A stretch of DNA of 64,000 nucleotides from Herbaspirillum sp. RTI4 (GTDB lineage: Bacteria; Pseudomonadota; Gammaproteobacteria; Burkholderiales; Burkholderiaceae_D). The notes beneath the pieces were generated by a model. The model saw only the letters and a list, made by a program, of their open reading frames with translations, was not told the DNA's origin and ran no database searches. The translations under genes were made by a program, and so were the position numbers. Location: NCBI RefSeq assembly GCF_034313965.1, contig NZ_JAVIWQ010000002.1, positions 248,001-312,000 of the forward strand. The letters are read 5' to 3'. Positions 32,243 to 40,789 of the stretch are shown here, piece after piece (the first letter of the stretch is position 1; each line of letters starts with the position of its first letter).

Positions 32243-33151
32243 ATGGCTATACATTTTGATCTGGTCGATATGCGCCTCTTCGTCAATATCGCAGAAGAGA
32301 ACAGTCTGACCCGCGGTGCCGAGCGCACCCACATGTCGGTGCCTTCTGCCAGCACTCGCATCAAGAATGTGGAAGAAAGCCTGGGCACCAAGCTGCTCTA
32401 TCGCACCAATCAAGGCGTCACCCTGACTCCACCCGGCCAGGCCATGCTGCACCACGCCAAGGTCGTCTTGCAGCAACTGGAAAACATGCGCGGCGATTTG
32501 CAGGAATACACCCAAGGCATCAAAGGCCATGTGCGGATTTTCGCCAACACCACCTCGATCACCGAATCACTGCCGGAAGTACTGCGCATTTTTTTGAGCG
32601 AAAATCCCGACGTCAATGTTGATCTGAAAGAAAAATGGAGCCATGACAGCGTGCGCGCAGTGACCGAAGGTGCTGCCGATATCGGCATAATCGCCGGCGA
32701 CGCCCGCACCGAAGGGCTGGAAGTCCTGCCTTACCGCAGCGAAGCACTGGTCCTGGCCGTCGCCGCCACCAATCCGCTGGCCGAGCGCAGCGGCATCGAC
32801 TTCAACGATACGCTCGACCACAATTACATTTGCCTGCCGGAAGGCAGCGCCATCCATATCTTCCTGACCAAGGAAGCGCAAAAACTCAACAAGCAATTGA
32901 AAATCCGGATTCAGGTGGGCAGTGTGGAGGCCGTGTGTCGCATGATCGAAGCCAACATCGGCATCGGCGTGGTGCCGGAATTCGCCGCCCGTCGGCACGC
33001 CAGAAACATGGCGATTCGCATCATCCCATTGGACGATGAATGGGCCATGCGCCATTCCATGATTTGTGTGCGCAGTCTGGCGCTGCTACCCGCCTTCACC
33101 CGCAAACTGGTCGACATGCTGGTAAACGAAAAGAAAAATCTTCCGGCTTAA
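32243..33151 (+). CDS. LysR-family regulator, likely of the itaconate cluster
   Basis: 302 residues. The N-terminal winged helix-turn-helix covers about residues 7-66 (RLFVNIAEENSLTRGAERTHMSVPSASTRIKNVEE read in parts), and the effector-binding domain covers about 95-295. Its place beside the catabolic genes mirrors the LysR gene next to the itaconate genes of Pseudomonas aeruginosa. Two matching LysR-type boxes lie between the thiol-dioxygenase-like gene and the hydratase gene. Control by itaconate or itaconyl-CoA is inferred from context. It is divergent from etfB across a 281-base gap in which no strong promoter was seen. Confidence 0.85.
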   Translation: MAIHFDLVDMRLFVNIAEENSLTRGAERTHMSVPSASTRIKNVEESLGTKLLYRTNQGVTLTPPGQAMLHHAKVVLQQLENMRGDLQEYTQGIKGHVRIFANTTSITESLPEVLRIFLSENPDVNVDLKEKWSHDSVRAVTEGAADIGIIAGDARTEGLEVLPYRSEALVLAVAATNPLAERSGIDFNDTLDHNYICLPEGSAIHIFLTKEAQKLNKQLKIRIQVGSVEAVCRMIEANIGIGVVPEFAARRHARNMAIRIIPLDDEWAMRHSMICVRSLALLPAFTRKLVDMLVNEKKNLPA

Positions 33152-33174
33152 TCCCGACAAACCAAGGAACCGGG

Positions 33175-33801
33175 CTACTCCGGCAAAGGAATGCGGCGCG
33201 ACGCCACCGCCATCCCGACCGTCTTATAAGTACCGGCCTGCAAATCGAAACCAATGCGCTCTGTCAGCGTTTCCAGCGCGCGGCCATACATGTGCAAATG
33301 CCGGATCACCTGACCGCCCTTGATTTCCACCGCGTGGATATCGTCCGGCAACAGCGCAATGCCAGTCGTTCCATTGATGACGACAGTCTGCGTCAATTGC
33401 AAATTTGCCCGACCCGGAGCAGCATCAGCACCCGCCTCATCCGTACGCCTATATAAATAGTTATATTCCTCCCCCTCAACCGCCGCCACGCAAGCCCATG
33501 TGGTGTGGTTATGCGGCGGAATCAACTTGCCGGGCCGCAACACATTCAAATACAGCGCATATCCACGGTCTTCATCTTCACGGATCAGATAACGTACCTG
33601 GTCTTCATCAACAGTCGGATCGGGGAAATGCGTCGCCGACCACAAGTCCTTGCGCGCCGCCAGCGTCTGCAATTGCCGCAGCACCTCTGCCAGCGAAGTC
33701 CGATCCAGCCCCTGCTGCAATGCCGCCTTCATGCCATCAATCACCGTTTCAACCGTATGCGAAAAACTCCCGTTGCCAAACGAAGTGTTGACTGTACCCA
33801 T
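33175..33801 (-). CDS. Cysteine/thiol dioxygenase-like cupin
   Basis: 208 residues with a double-stranded beta-helix fold pattern. Metal ligands are likely H97 and H99 (in PPHNHTTW) and H156 (in PDDIHAVE), with HLHMYG near 168-173. This matches the cysteine dioxygenase type I group, which oxidises thiols such as cysteine or 3-mercaptopropionate using Fe(II). The substrate cannot be set from sequence. It lies between the LysR gene and the hydratase gene, on the opposite strand, so the two LysR boxes sit in its upstream region as well. Confidence 0.75.
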   Translation of the reverse strand: MGTVNTSFGNGSFSHTVETVIDGMKAALQQGLDRTSLAEVLRQLQTLAARKDLWSATHFPDPTVDEDQVRYLIREDEDRGYALYLNVLRPGKLIPPHNHTTWACVAAVEGEEYNYLYRRTDEAGADAAPGRANLQLTQTVVINGTTGIALLPDDIHAVEIKGGQVIRHLHMYGRALETLTERIGFDLQAGTYKTVGMAVASRRIPLPE

Positions 33802-33922
33802 CGCATTGTTCTCCTTATTTTTTCGCAGTTAAACCCAGACCACAGCGCACCGCCGCCCGCAAACAGAACAAAGTGTGCCGCAAGCGCTGCCACCTCACCA
33901 TTCGGATCTGCCAAACAGCTTC

Positions 33923-33937
33923 TTAGCAAGACGCTAA
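33923..33937. promoter_or_regulatory. LysR-type operator box 1
   Basis: TTAG-N7-CTAA, a perfect 15-bp dyad of the form typical for LysR regulators, in the divergent region upstream of the hydratase gene. Confidence 0.6.
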
Positions 33938-33972
33938 GGGAGCCGCAGGCACGCCCGGGAACAGGCGCAAAG

Positions 33973-33987
33973 TTAGCAGCAGACTAA
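33973..33987. promoter_or_regulatory. LysR-type operator box 2
   Basis: A second TTAG-N7-CTAA dyad exactly 50 bases after the first, about 88 bases before the hydratase start. The paired recognition and activation sites of LysR regulators often look like this. Confidence 0.6.
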
Positions 33988-34074
33988 GGCCCTATTCCGA
34001 ATATTCAAATGGCAAGCCCTATCGGTATCAGTCAGACTGTCGCCACTCCCCACAATAAAGATCCAGGACACTAC

Positions 34075-34923
34075 ATGGACATGTCACATTTACGCGAATG
34101 GCTAGGCCGTTCCGAACTGAACAACGACCTGATCACCGCCACGCCAGTCGCCGCGCTGGCCGCCACACTCGACCGCGACGACGCCCGCCCACAAAATGGC
34201 GATACGCTGCCACCGCTCTGGCACTGGCTGTACTTCCTGCCTATCCACAAGCAATCCGAACTAGGCCCGGACGGTCATCCGCGTCGTGGCGGCTTTCTGC
34301 CGCCCGTCCCGCTGCCACGCCGCATGTGGGCCGGCGGCCGTCTGCAATTCCATCAGCCGCTGCGCATCGGCGACACCGTGTCGCGCCTGTCGCACATCGT
34401 CGATGTCAGCCACAAGCAAGGCCGTACCGGCGCACTGGTGTTCGTGCTGGTACGCCATGAAATCAGCAATGCCGAAGGCGTCGCGCTGACCGAAGAACAC
34501 GACATCGTTTACCGCGACAATCCGCAACCCGATGACGTCCCCGCCAAACCGGTCGCGGCACCAAAAGACGAGGACTTCAGCCGCACCATCACGCCCGACG
34601 ACACCCTGCTGTTCCGCTATTCCGCACTGACCTTCAACGGCCACCGCATCCATTACGATCGCCGCTACGTCACCACAGTCGAAGGCTATCCCGGCCTGAT
34701 CGTGCATGGTCCGCTGATTGCCACCTTGCTGATCGATCTGCTGCGTCGCAATTTACCGGACGCCCGCGTCGCTGCATTTTCCTTCAAGGCCATCCGTCCC
34801 ACGTTCGACATCGCCACTTTTGAGGTCTGCGGCAAACTGCAAGACGACGGAAAAACCGTCCATTTATGGGCCAAAGACGCCGACGGCTGGCTCACCATGG
34901 ATGCCACCGCCACGCTCGCCTGA
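34075..34923 (+). CDS. MaoC-like acyl-CoA hydratase, probable itaconyl-CoA hydratase
   Basis: 282 residues from the ATG at 34075, which has AGGA 6 bases upstream; the frame is open to 34009. It is a double hot-dog protein of the mesaconyl-C4-CoA hydratase/FAS1-like group. The C-terminal hydratase motif is in FRYSALTFNGHRIHYDRRY, with the catalytic Asp/His region there. In Pseudomonas aeruginosa the matching gene (ich) encodes itaconyl-CoA hydratase, which makes citramalyl-CoA. Gene order with the acyl-CoA dehydrogenase, CoA-transferase, MmgE/PrpD and lyase genes supports that role. Mesaconyl-CoA hydratase is the alternative. Confidence 0.8.
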   Translation: MDMSHLREWLGRSELNNDLITATPVAALAATLDRDDARPQNGDTLPPLWHWLYFLPIHKQSELGPDGHPRRGGFLPPVPLPRRMWAGGRLQFHQPLRIGDTVSRLSHIVDVSHKQGRTGALVFVLVRHEISNAEGVALTEEHDIVYRDNPQPDDVPAKPVAAPKDEDFSRTITPDDTLLFRYSALTFNGHRIHYDRRYVTTVEGYPGLIVHGPLIATLLIDLLRRNLPDARVAAFSFKAIRPTFDIATFEVCGKLQDDGKTVHLWAKDADGWLTMDATATLA

Positions 34924-34996
34924 GTCTGAGTCTGCACCAGCGGCACTACCGCACAAAACGATAACGTCCCACACAGTTCCAACAAGAAAGCACCCC

Positions 34997-36157
34997 ATGC
35001 AACATGCTCCAGACCAGTTCCAAGACATCCGCGATGCCATCCGCGATTTATGCACAGGATTCCCTAACGAGTATTTCCGCAAGGTCGATGAAGAACGCGG
35101 CTATCCAGAAACCTTCGTCAATGCCCTGACCAGCGCTGGCTGGCTGGCAGCACTGATTCCGCAGGAATACGGCGGATCAGGACTGGGACTGACCGAAGCC
35201 TCGGTCATCATGGAAGAAATCAACCGCAACGGCGGCAACTCCGGCGCCTGCCACGGCCAGATGTACAACATGGGCACCATCCTGCGTCACGGCTCGGAAG
35301 CGCAAAAACAAAAATATCTGCCCAAGATTGCCAGCGGCGAATTGCGCCTGCAATCGATGGCCGTCACCGAACCGAGCACCGGCACCGACACCACCAAACT
35401 GAAAACTACCGCCGTCAAAAAAGACGGTCGCTACGTCATCAACGGTCAAAAAGTGTGGATCTCCCGCGTGCAGCATTCCGACCTGATGGTCTTGCTCGCG
35501 CGCACCACGCCGCTGGCCGACGTCAAGAAAAAATCGGAAGGCATGTCGATCTTCATGATCGATCTGAAAGAGGCCATCGGCAAGGGTCTGAGCGTGCAAC
35601 CCATCCTCAACATGGTCAACCACGAGACCAATGAACTGTTTTTCGAGAACCTCGAAATTCCGGAAGAAAACCTGATCGGCGAAGAAGGCAAGGGCTTCAA
35701 ATACATCCTCGACGGCCTCAATGCCGAACGCGCCCTGATCGCCGCCGAATGTATCGGCGACGGTTACTGGTTCATCGACAAGGTCACCAAATACGTCAAC
35801 GAACGCGTGGTATTCGGCCGCCCTATCGGTCAGAACCAGGGAGTGCAATTTCCGATTGCGCGCGCTTACGTCAATCTGGAAGCCGCCAACCTGATGCGCT
35901 ACAAGGCCTGCGAACTGTTCGACGCCAACCTGCCCTGCGGCACTCAGGCCAACATGGCCAAGCTGCTGGCCGCCGATGCCTCGTGGGAAGCCGCCAACGC
36001 CTGTCTGCAATATCACGGCGGCTTCGGCTTCGCCTGCGAATACGACGTCGAACGCAAATTCCGTGAAACCCGCTTGTATCAGGTCGCGCCGATTTCGACC
36101 AATCTGATCCTGTCGTATGTCGGCGAGCATGTGCTCGGCATGCCGCGTTCTTTCTGA
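34997..36157 (+). CDS. Acyl-CoA dehydrogenase of the itaconate cluster
   Basis: 386 residues from the ATG at 34997; the upstream open frame overlaps the hydratase gene and is not coding. FAD-binding acyl-CoA dehydrogenase fold: MAVTEPSTGTDTTKLKT (flavin loop), VFGRPIGQNQGVQFPIA, and YHGGFGFACEYDVERKFRE near the end. The medium-chain catalytic Glu position reads LYQVAPIS, lacking Glu. E244 in LNAERALIAAE sits at the place used by isovaleryl-CoA dehydrogenase. The orthologous position in the Pseudomonas cluster is also an acyl-CoA dehydrogenase. The substrate is unproven. EtfBA nearby can accept its electrons. Confidence 0.87.
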   Translation: MQHAPDQFQDIRDAIRDLCTGFPNEYFRKVDEERGYPETFVNALTSAGWLAALIPQEYGGSGLGLTEASVIMEEINRNGGNSGACHGQMYNMGTILRHGSEAQKQKYLPKIASGELRLQSMAVTEPSTGTDTTKLKTTAVKKDGRYVINGQKVWISRVQHSDLMVLLARTTPLADVKKKSEGMSIFMIDLKEAIGKGLSVQPILNMVNHETNELFFENLEIPEENLIGEEGKGFKYILDGLNAERALIAAECIGDGYWFIDKVTKYVNERVVFGRPIGQNQGVQFPIARAYVNLEAANLMRYKACELFDANLPCGTQANMAKLLAADASWEAANACLQYHGGFGFACEYDVERKFRETRLYQVAPISTNLILSYVGEHVLGMPRSF

Positions 36158-36169
36158 TTGGACTCTCTC

Positions 36170-37348
36170 ATGCGCCCACTTGATGGCATCACCGTCGTTA
36201 CCCTGGAACACGCGATTGCCGCACCGTTCTGCACCCGCCAGCTGGCCGATAACGGCGCGCGCGTCATCAAGATCGAACGCCCCGGCGTGGGCGATTTTGC
36301 CCGCGCCTACGACGAACGCGTTAACGGTCTGGCCTCGCATTTCGTCTGGACCAACCGCTCCAAAGAAAGCCTGACGCTGGACGTCAAGCACGAAGAAGCA
36401 GGTGAAGTTCTGCGCAAGCTGCTGCAAGACGCTGACGTGCTGGTACAGAATCTCGCGCCAGGTGCCGCCGCCCGCCTCGGGCTGTCGTACGAAGCGCTGA
36501 AAGAAAGTCATCCGCGCCTGATCGTCTGCGACATTTCCGGCTATGGCAACAACGGCCCCTACCGCGACAAAAAGGCCTATGACCTGCTCATTCAGAGCGA
36601 GTCCGGTTTCCTGTCCGTCACCGGCTCGCCTGACGAACCGGCCAAGGCCGGCTGCTCAATCGCCGACATCGCCTCCGGCATGTACGCCTACACCAATATC
36701 CTCAACGCGCTGATCCAGCGCGGCAAAACCGGACGCGGCTGCCACATCGACGTATCGATGCTGGAAAGCATGGTCGAATGGATGGGCTATCCGTTGTACT
36801 ACGCGTTTGAAGGCGCAACACCACCGCCACGCGCCGGCGCCGCTCACGCCACGATTTACCCTTACGGCCCCTTCCTTGCAGGCGATGGAAAAATCGTCAT
36901 GCTGGGCTTGCAGAACGAACGCGAATGGGCTGCCTTCTGCGAACAGGTTCTGCAACAACCGGCACTGGCAAGCGATGCCCGCTTCTCCTCCAATTCGAAA
37001 CGCGCCGGCGCACGTGACGCCTTGCGCGACATCATCCTGCACACTTTTGCCACGCTGAGCGCGGAGCAAGTCATCGCCCGTCTGGATGCCGCGCAGATTG
37101 CCAACGCCCACATGAATGACATGCACGACCTGTGGCAGCATCCGCAACTCAAAGCGCGCCAGCGCTGGACCGAGGTCGCCACCTCCGCCGGCACCGTGCC
37201 GACACTGCTGCCGCCCGGCACGCCCAATACCTACGAAGCACGCATCGATGCCGTGCCCGCGCTGGGTCAGCATACCGACGTCATCCTGGCCGAACTCGGT
37301 TACGACAAGACCACGATTGCCGCGCTGCATGCGGCGCACGCCGTTTAA
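36170..37348 (+). CDS. CaiB/BaiF CoA-transferase, probable itaconate CoA-transferase
   Basis: 392 residues from MRPLDGITVVTLEHAIAAPF at 36170; the TTG at 36158 is an unlikely start. It is a class III CoA-transferase. The expected nucleophilic Asp is D166 in CSIADIASGMYA, and RLIVCDISGYGNNGPY is a family hallmark. In the matching Pseudomonas cluster this gene (ict) activates itaconate with CoA from succinyl-CoA. It starts 12 bases after the dehydrogenase stop. Confidence 0.85.
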   Translation: MRPLDGITVVTLEHAIAAPFCTRQLADNGARVIKIERPGVGDFARAYDERVNGLASHFVWTNRSKESLTLDVKHEEAGEVLRKLLQDADVLVQNLAPGAAARLGLSYEALKESHPRLIVCDISGYGNNGPYRDKKAYDLLIQSESGFLSVTGSPDEPAKAGCSIADIASGMYAYTNILNALIQRGKTGRGCHIDVSMLESMVEWMGYPLYYAFEGATPPPRAGAAHATIYPYGPFLAGDGKIVMLGLQNEREWAAFCEQVLQQPALASDARFSSNSKRAGARDALRDIILHTFATLSAEQVIARLDAAQIANAHMNDMHDLWQHPQLKARQRWTEVATSAGTVPTLLPPGTPNTYEARIDAVPALGQHTDVILAELGYDKTTIAALHAAHAV

Positions 37349-37385
37349 CCAGGATCGTTGCCCTTCCATTTTTAGAAAGTCCGCC

Positions 37386-38744
37386 ATGCCAGTCGAACAC
37401 CCAAGTCAGGTCCTCGCCGAATTCGTCGCCACGCTGCAATTCGAAACCATTCCACCGGTCGTCCTGCGGCGCGCCGAAGACTTGTTCCTCGACTGGTTTG
37501 GTTCGGCGCTGGCCGGAAAAAATGCGCGTCCGGTCGAAACCATAGAACGCTTTGCACAAGCTATGGGGCCGGTCGGTGGCACGTCCGAAGTATTGATTTC
37601 CCGTCGCCAGACTTCGCCTCTGTTTGCCGCCATGGTCAATGCCGCCGCCTCGCATTTCGCCGAACAGGACGACCTGCACAATAGCTCAGTCTTCCATCCT
37701 GCCTGCGTGGTGTTTCCCGCTGCGCTGGCGGTCGCACAAGCGCTGGGCAGTTCCGGCAAGGAATTTCTGACGGCCTCGGTGGCCGGTTACGAAGCGGGTA
37801 TCCGCATCGGCGAATTTCTCGGCCGTTCGCACTATAAAATTTTCCACACCACCGGCACCGTCGGCACGCTGGCGGCAGCAGTCGCCGTCGGTCGCTTGCT
37901 CAAACTGACGCCGGAACAAATGCTGCATGCGCTCGGTTCCGCCGGCACGCAAGCGGCTGGCCTGTGGGAGTTCCTGCGCGATGCCGCCGACTCCAAACAA
38001 CTGCACACCGCCAAGGCTGCGGCCAACGGCTTGATGGCCGCCTATCTGGCGCAGGATGGCTTTACCGGCGCGCGCCACATACTGGAAGGCAAACAGGGCA
38101 TGGCGGCGGGCATGTCGTCCGATGCCAATCCCGATTTCCTCACCGACCGTCTGGGCGAACGCTGGGCGCTGGTCGAAACCTCGTTCAAATTTCACGCCTC
38201 TTGCCGCCACACGCATCCCGCCGCCGACGCCTTGCTGCAAGTCATCAAGGACAACGACCTGCCGGTTTCGCAGATCGCCCAGATCACCGCGCATGTGCAT
38301 CAGGGTGCGATAGATGTGCTGGGGCCGGTCGTCGATCCGCGCACCGTGCATCAGGCCAAATTTTCTATGGGTACCGTGCTCGGCATCGTCGCTTATTACC
38401 ACTACGCTGGCGTGCAGGAATTCGAGCAGCATTTCCAGGACGCCGATATCGCCAGCCTGTGCAGCAAAGTGAGCATGGCGCTCGACCCCGAAGTGGATGC
38501 GGCTTACCCGGCGCGTTGGATCGGTAAAGTGACGGTGCGCACCACCGACGGTCGCACACTGTTCGGTCGCGCCGACGAACCCAAGGGCGACCCCGGCAAC
38601 ACCTTGTCGCGTCAGGAACTGGAAGAGAAAGCCATGCGCTTGTCGGTCTTCGGCCAATCCGCCAGCGAAGTGGAAATGCAGCACGCCTTCCAGCACATCT
38701 GGAATCTGACCGAGGTCGACACCATCGGCAAACTGCTGCCATGA
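37386..38744 (+). CDS. MmgE/PrpD family protein
   Basis: 452 residues from MPVEHPSQVLAEFVATLQFE. It has the large helical MmgE/PrpD domain, a family that includes 2-methylcitrate dehydratase and cis-aconitate decarboxylase. Conserved polar residues are H104 (FHPACVVFP), H154 (FHTTGTVG), K210 (LHTAKAAANG) and the cluster H275/H277 (CRHTHPAADA). These align with active-site residues of the family but do not separate decarboxylase from dehydratase. It lies inside the itaconate operon, as in Pseudomonas, where its job is unclear to me. It overlaps the lyase gene by 4 bases. Confidence 0.82.
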   Translation: MPVEHPSQVLAEFVATLQFETIPPVVLRRAEDLFLDWFGSALAGKNARPVETIERFAQAMGPVGGTSEVLISRRQTSPLFAAMVNAAASHFAEQDDLHNSSVFHPACVVFPAALAVAQALGSSGKEFLTASVAGYEAGIRIGEFLGRSHYKIFHTTGTVGTLAAAVAVGRLLKLTPEQMLHALGSAGTQAAGLWEFLRDAADSKQLHTAKAAANGLMAAYLAQDGFTGARHILEGKQGMAAGMSSDANPDFLTDRLGERWALVETSFKFHASCRHTHPAADALLQVIKDNDLPVSQIAQITAHVHQGAIDVLGPVVDPRTVHQAKFSMGTVLGIVAYYHYAGVQEFEQHFQDADIASLCSKVSMALDPEVDAAYPARWIGKVTVRTTDGRTLFGRADEPKGDPGNTLSRQELEEKAMRLSVFGQSASEVEMQHAFQHIWNLTEVDTIGKLLP

Positions 38745-39556
38745 GCGCATCCCGCCTGCCGCGTTCTTACTTGTTCGTTCCTGGCAACCGACCCGAGCGT
38801 TTCGCCAAAGCCTGCGCGACCGGTGCCGATGCCGTGATCTTCGATCTGGAAGATGCCGTTCCCACCGCAGAAAAAGAAGCGGCGCGCAGCGCAGTTGCCG
38901 ACTGGCTCAACAGCGGGCCGCAAGTGGCTTGCCAATTGCTGATCCGCATCAACAGCGCCGATACCATCTGGTTCGGCAACGACCTGGCCTTGTGCGGCAT
39001 CCCCGCCGTGGACGGCATCGTACTGCCCAAAGCGGAACGGGTGCAGGATCTGGAACGCCTCCGCAGCTCAGGCGCACGCGCCATCCTGCCACTGATCGAA
39101 ACCGCCGTCGGCTTTCAACAAGCCGGGACGCTGGCGCAAGTCAGCGGCGTGCAGCGACTGGTGTTTGGCACCATCGATTTTCAGGTCGATCTGGGTATTG
39201 AGGGTGAGGACGATGAATTGCTCTATTTCCGTTCGCAACTGGTGCTGCTATCGCGACTGGCGGGGGTGCACGCGCCGGTCGATGGCGTCACCACCGCGTT
39301 GGACGATGATGCCGTGCTGAGTAGCGACACGCTGCGCGGAAAGCGCATCGGTTTTGGTGCCAAGCTGTGCATTCATCCGAAACAAGTGGCCGGCGTCAAT
39401 CAGGGCTTTACGCCGACCAAAGAAGAAATCGAATGGGCGCAGCGGGTGCTGGCCGCCGCCGCCGCTGCGAACGGCGGCGCAGTGGCGCTGGATGGAAAAA
39501 TGGTCGACAAGCCGGTGATCCTGAAAGCGCAGCGGATCGTGGCGCAAGCGGAGTAA
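38741..39556 (+). CDS. CitE-like lyase, probable (S)-citramalyl-CoA lyase
   Basis: 271 residues, typical for CitE/HpcH lyases. Motifs seen: RSYLFVPGNRPERFAKA, FDLEDAV (residues 34-40, Mg-binding Glu/Asp), LPLIETAVG, FGTIDFQVDLG and CIHPKQV. The family splits acyl-CoA hydroxyacids such as malyl-CoA and citramalyl-CoA. With the hydratase and CoA-transferase here it would cleave citramalyl-CoA to acetyl-CoA and pyruvate, the last step of itaconate use. It starts inside the stop of the MmgE/PrpD gene (ATGA). Confidence 0.85.
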   Translation: MSASRLPRSYLFVPGNRPERFAKACATGADAVIFDLEDAVPTAEKEAARSAVADWLNSGPQVACQLLIRINSADTIWFGNDLALCGIPAVDGIVLPKAERVQDLERLRSSGARAILPLIETAVGFQQAGTLAQVSGVQRLVFGTIDFQVDLGIEGEDDELLYFRSQLVLLSRLAGVHAPVDGVTTALDDDAVLSSDTLRGKRIGFGAKLCIHPKQVAGVNQGFTPTKEEIEWAQRVLAAAAAANGGAVALDGKMVDKPVILKAQRIVAQAE

Positions 39557-39562
39557 TTCTGC

Positions 39563-39606
39563 TCTGATGCCACTCTGGTGCCACTCTGGTGCCACTCTGC
39601 TGCCGC
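39563..39606. repeat. 11-bp tandem repeat, four copies
   Basis: Units TCTGATGCCAC, TCTGGTGCCAC (twice) and TCTGCTGCCGC lie 6 bases after the lyase stop, in the convergent gap before the methyltransferase gene. A weak CTCTTCT/AGAAGAG stem follows at about 39606-39632 and might act as a shared terminator. Confidence 0.8.
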
Positions 39607-39635
39607 TCTTCTGATGCGACACAAAAGAAGAGTGC

Positions 39636-40295
39636 TTAACGCTTGCCTTGCAAGCGGTACACCACCGCATCTAGGCTCGTGATGCCGCGTTCGGCGAATT
39701 TGGGTTCTTTATCGAGCATGTCGCGACGGTCGATAATCGTCGCTTCGGAATGTTCCGCATAGAGCGCCTGAACCTCGTCGTCACGCACGGCAAAAGGCGG
39801 GCCCTCCATCTGCTCCTGCGCGTAATCCATCGTCATCAGTAAGCCACGGTAGTCAGCCGCCAGTTGTCCGTAGACGTGCTGCACATAGCGTTGCCGCATC
39901 TCCGGCGGCAGGGCGATCAGCGCCGCACGGTCATACACGCCGATGCATTCGGAGAGCGTTGCCGCATCGAGCTTAAAAATATCGCCGCAAATAATCTCGA
40001 TATTACCGGCAACAAAATGTTGACCCTGCGCGGATTCATGCCGGATCGGATGCAATGCGTTTTCTGCAAAAAACTGCTCCACAGCCAGCGGCGACAATTC
40101 CACTCCCAGCACCCGCAAGCCTTGTTGCGCCAGCCACACCATGTCCAGCGATTTGCCGCATAAAGGCACCAGCACCCGGCCCCCCGTCGTCAGCGAAAGC
40201 GAGGGCCAGTATTTTTGCAGCAAAGGTGCTACCCGCGTTTGATGAAAATACGTGCGCCCGTCGCGCCACCGTTCCAGCCAGAAATCGGACTCCAT
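39636..40295 (-). CDS. tpm: Thiopurine S-methyltransferase family protein
   Basis: 219 residues from [19 protein letters not shown] at 40295, matching bacterial TPMT length (about 218). AdoMet-binding parts are [19 protein letters not shown] and [33 protein letters not shown] is a family signature. Bacterial members methylate thiopurines and also selenium or tellurium compounds. The frame is open to 40358. It is a single gene, convergent with the itaconate operon. Confidence 0.9.
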   Translation of the reverse strand: MESDFWLERWRDGRTYFHQTRVAPLLQKYWPSLSLTTGGRVLVPLCGKSLDMVWLAQQGLRVLGVELSPLAVEQFFAENALHPIRHESAQGQHFVAGNIEIICGDIFKLDAATLSECIGVYDRAALIALPPEMRQRYVQHVYGQLAADYRGLLMTMDYAQEQMEGPPFAVRDDEVQALYAEHSEATIIDRRDMLDKEPKFAERGITSLDAVVYRLQGKR

Positions 40296-40383
40296 GATGT
40301 GCCTTTGTTTGCTGATCGAAGGGCTATTGTAGCGGCTGTCCTCGCCGATCATGCGCATTCGTGGCTTTAATTAATCCACCGCC

Positions 40384-40713
40384 TTAATCAACAATAAACA
40401 GCTTCGCCCCCTGCACCGAAGAAGAGCGATGCGGTTCCGCATTGTCGGCCACTTGGTAACTCATCCCCGGCTGCAAGGTGAACTGCCGGCCATCTTCCAG
40501 CTCGGTGTGCAGCGTCCCTTCGAGGCAAAACAGGATGTGACCCTTGACGCACCAGTGATCGGCCAGATAACCCGCCGTGTACTCGACGCGCCGGACGCGA
40601 ATGCCGCCGAAATGACATGTGCGCCAATACGCTATGCCGGTTTCGCCCTGATGTTCGGTTTGTTCCACTTGTTCCCAATCGGTAGTGCCGAAGGGGATAT
40701 CGGTCATCTGCAT
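40384..40713 (-). CDS. DHCW-motif cupin protein
   Basis: 109 residues from MQMTDIPFGTTDWEQVEQTEH, with GAGG 5-8 bases upstream. It is a single cupin barrel with the sequence ADHWCVKGHILFCLEG, which gives a DHWC/DHCW-type motif, and LQPGMSYQVADNAEPHRS as the second cupin motif. The role is unknown. It lies 88 bases upstream of tpm on the same strand. Confidence 0.75.
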   Translation of the reverse strand: MQMTDIPFGTTDWEQVEQTEHQGETGIAYWRTCHFGGIRVRRVEYTAGYLADHWCVKGHILFCLEGTLHTELEDGRQFTLQPGMSYQVADNAEPHRSSSVQGAKLFIVD

Positions 40714-40789
40714 AGTTGCCTCATTTCCGGAGTGATCGTTCTCGACGTACTTAATAACCTTAGCACTTCAGGCAGCGAGAGCGACGCGC

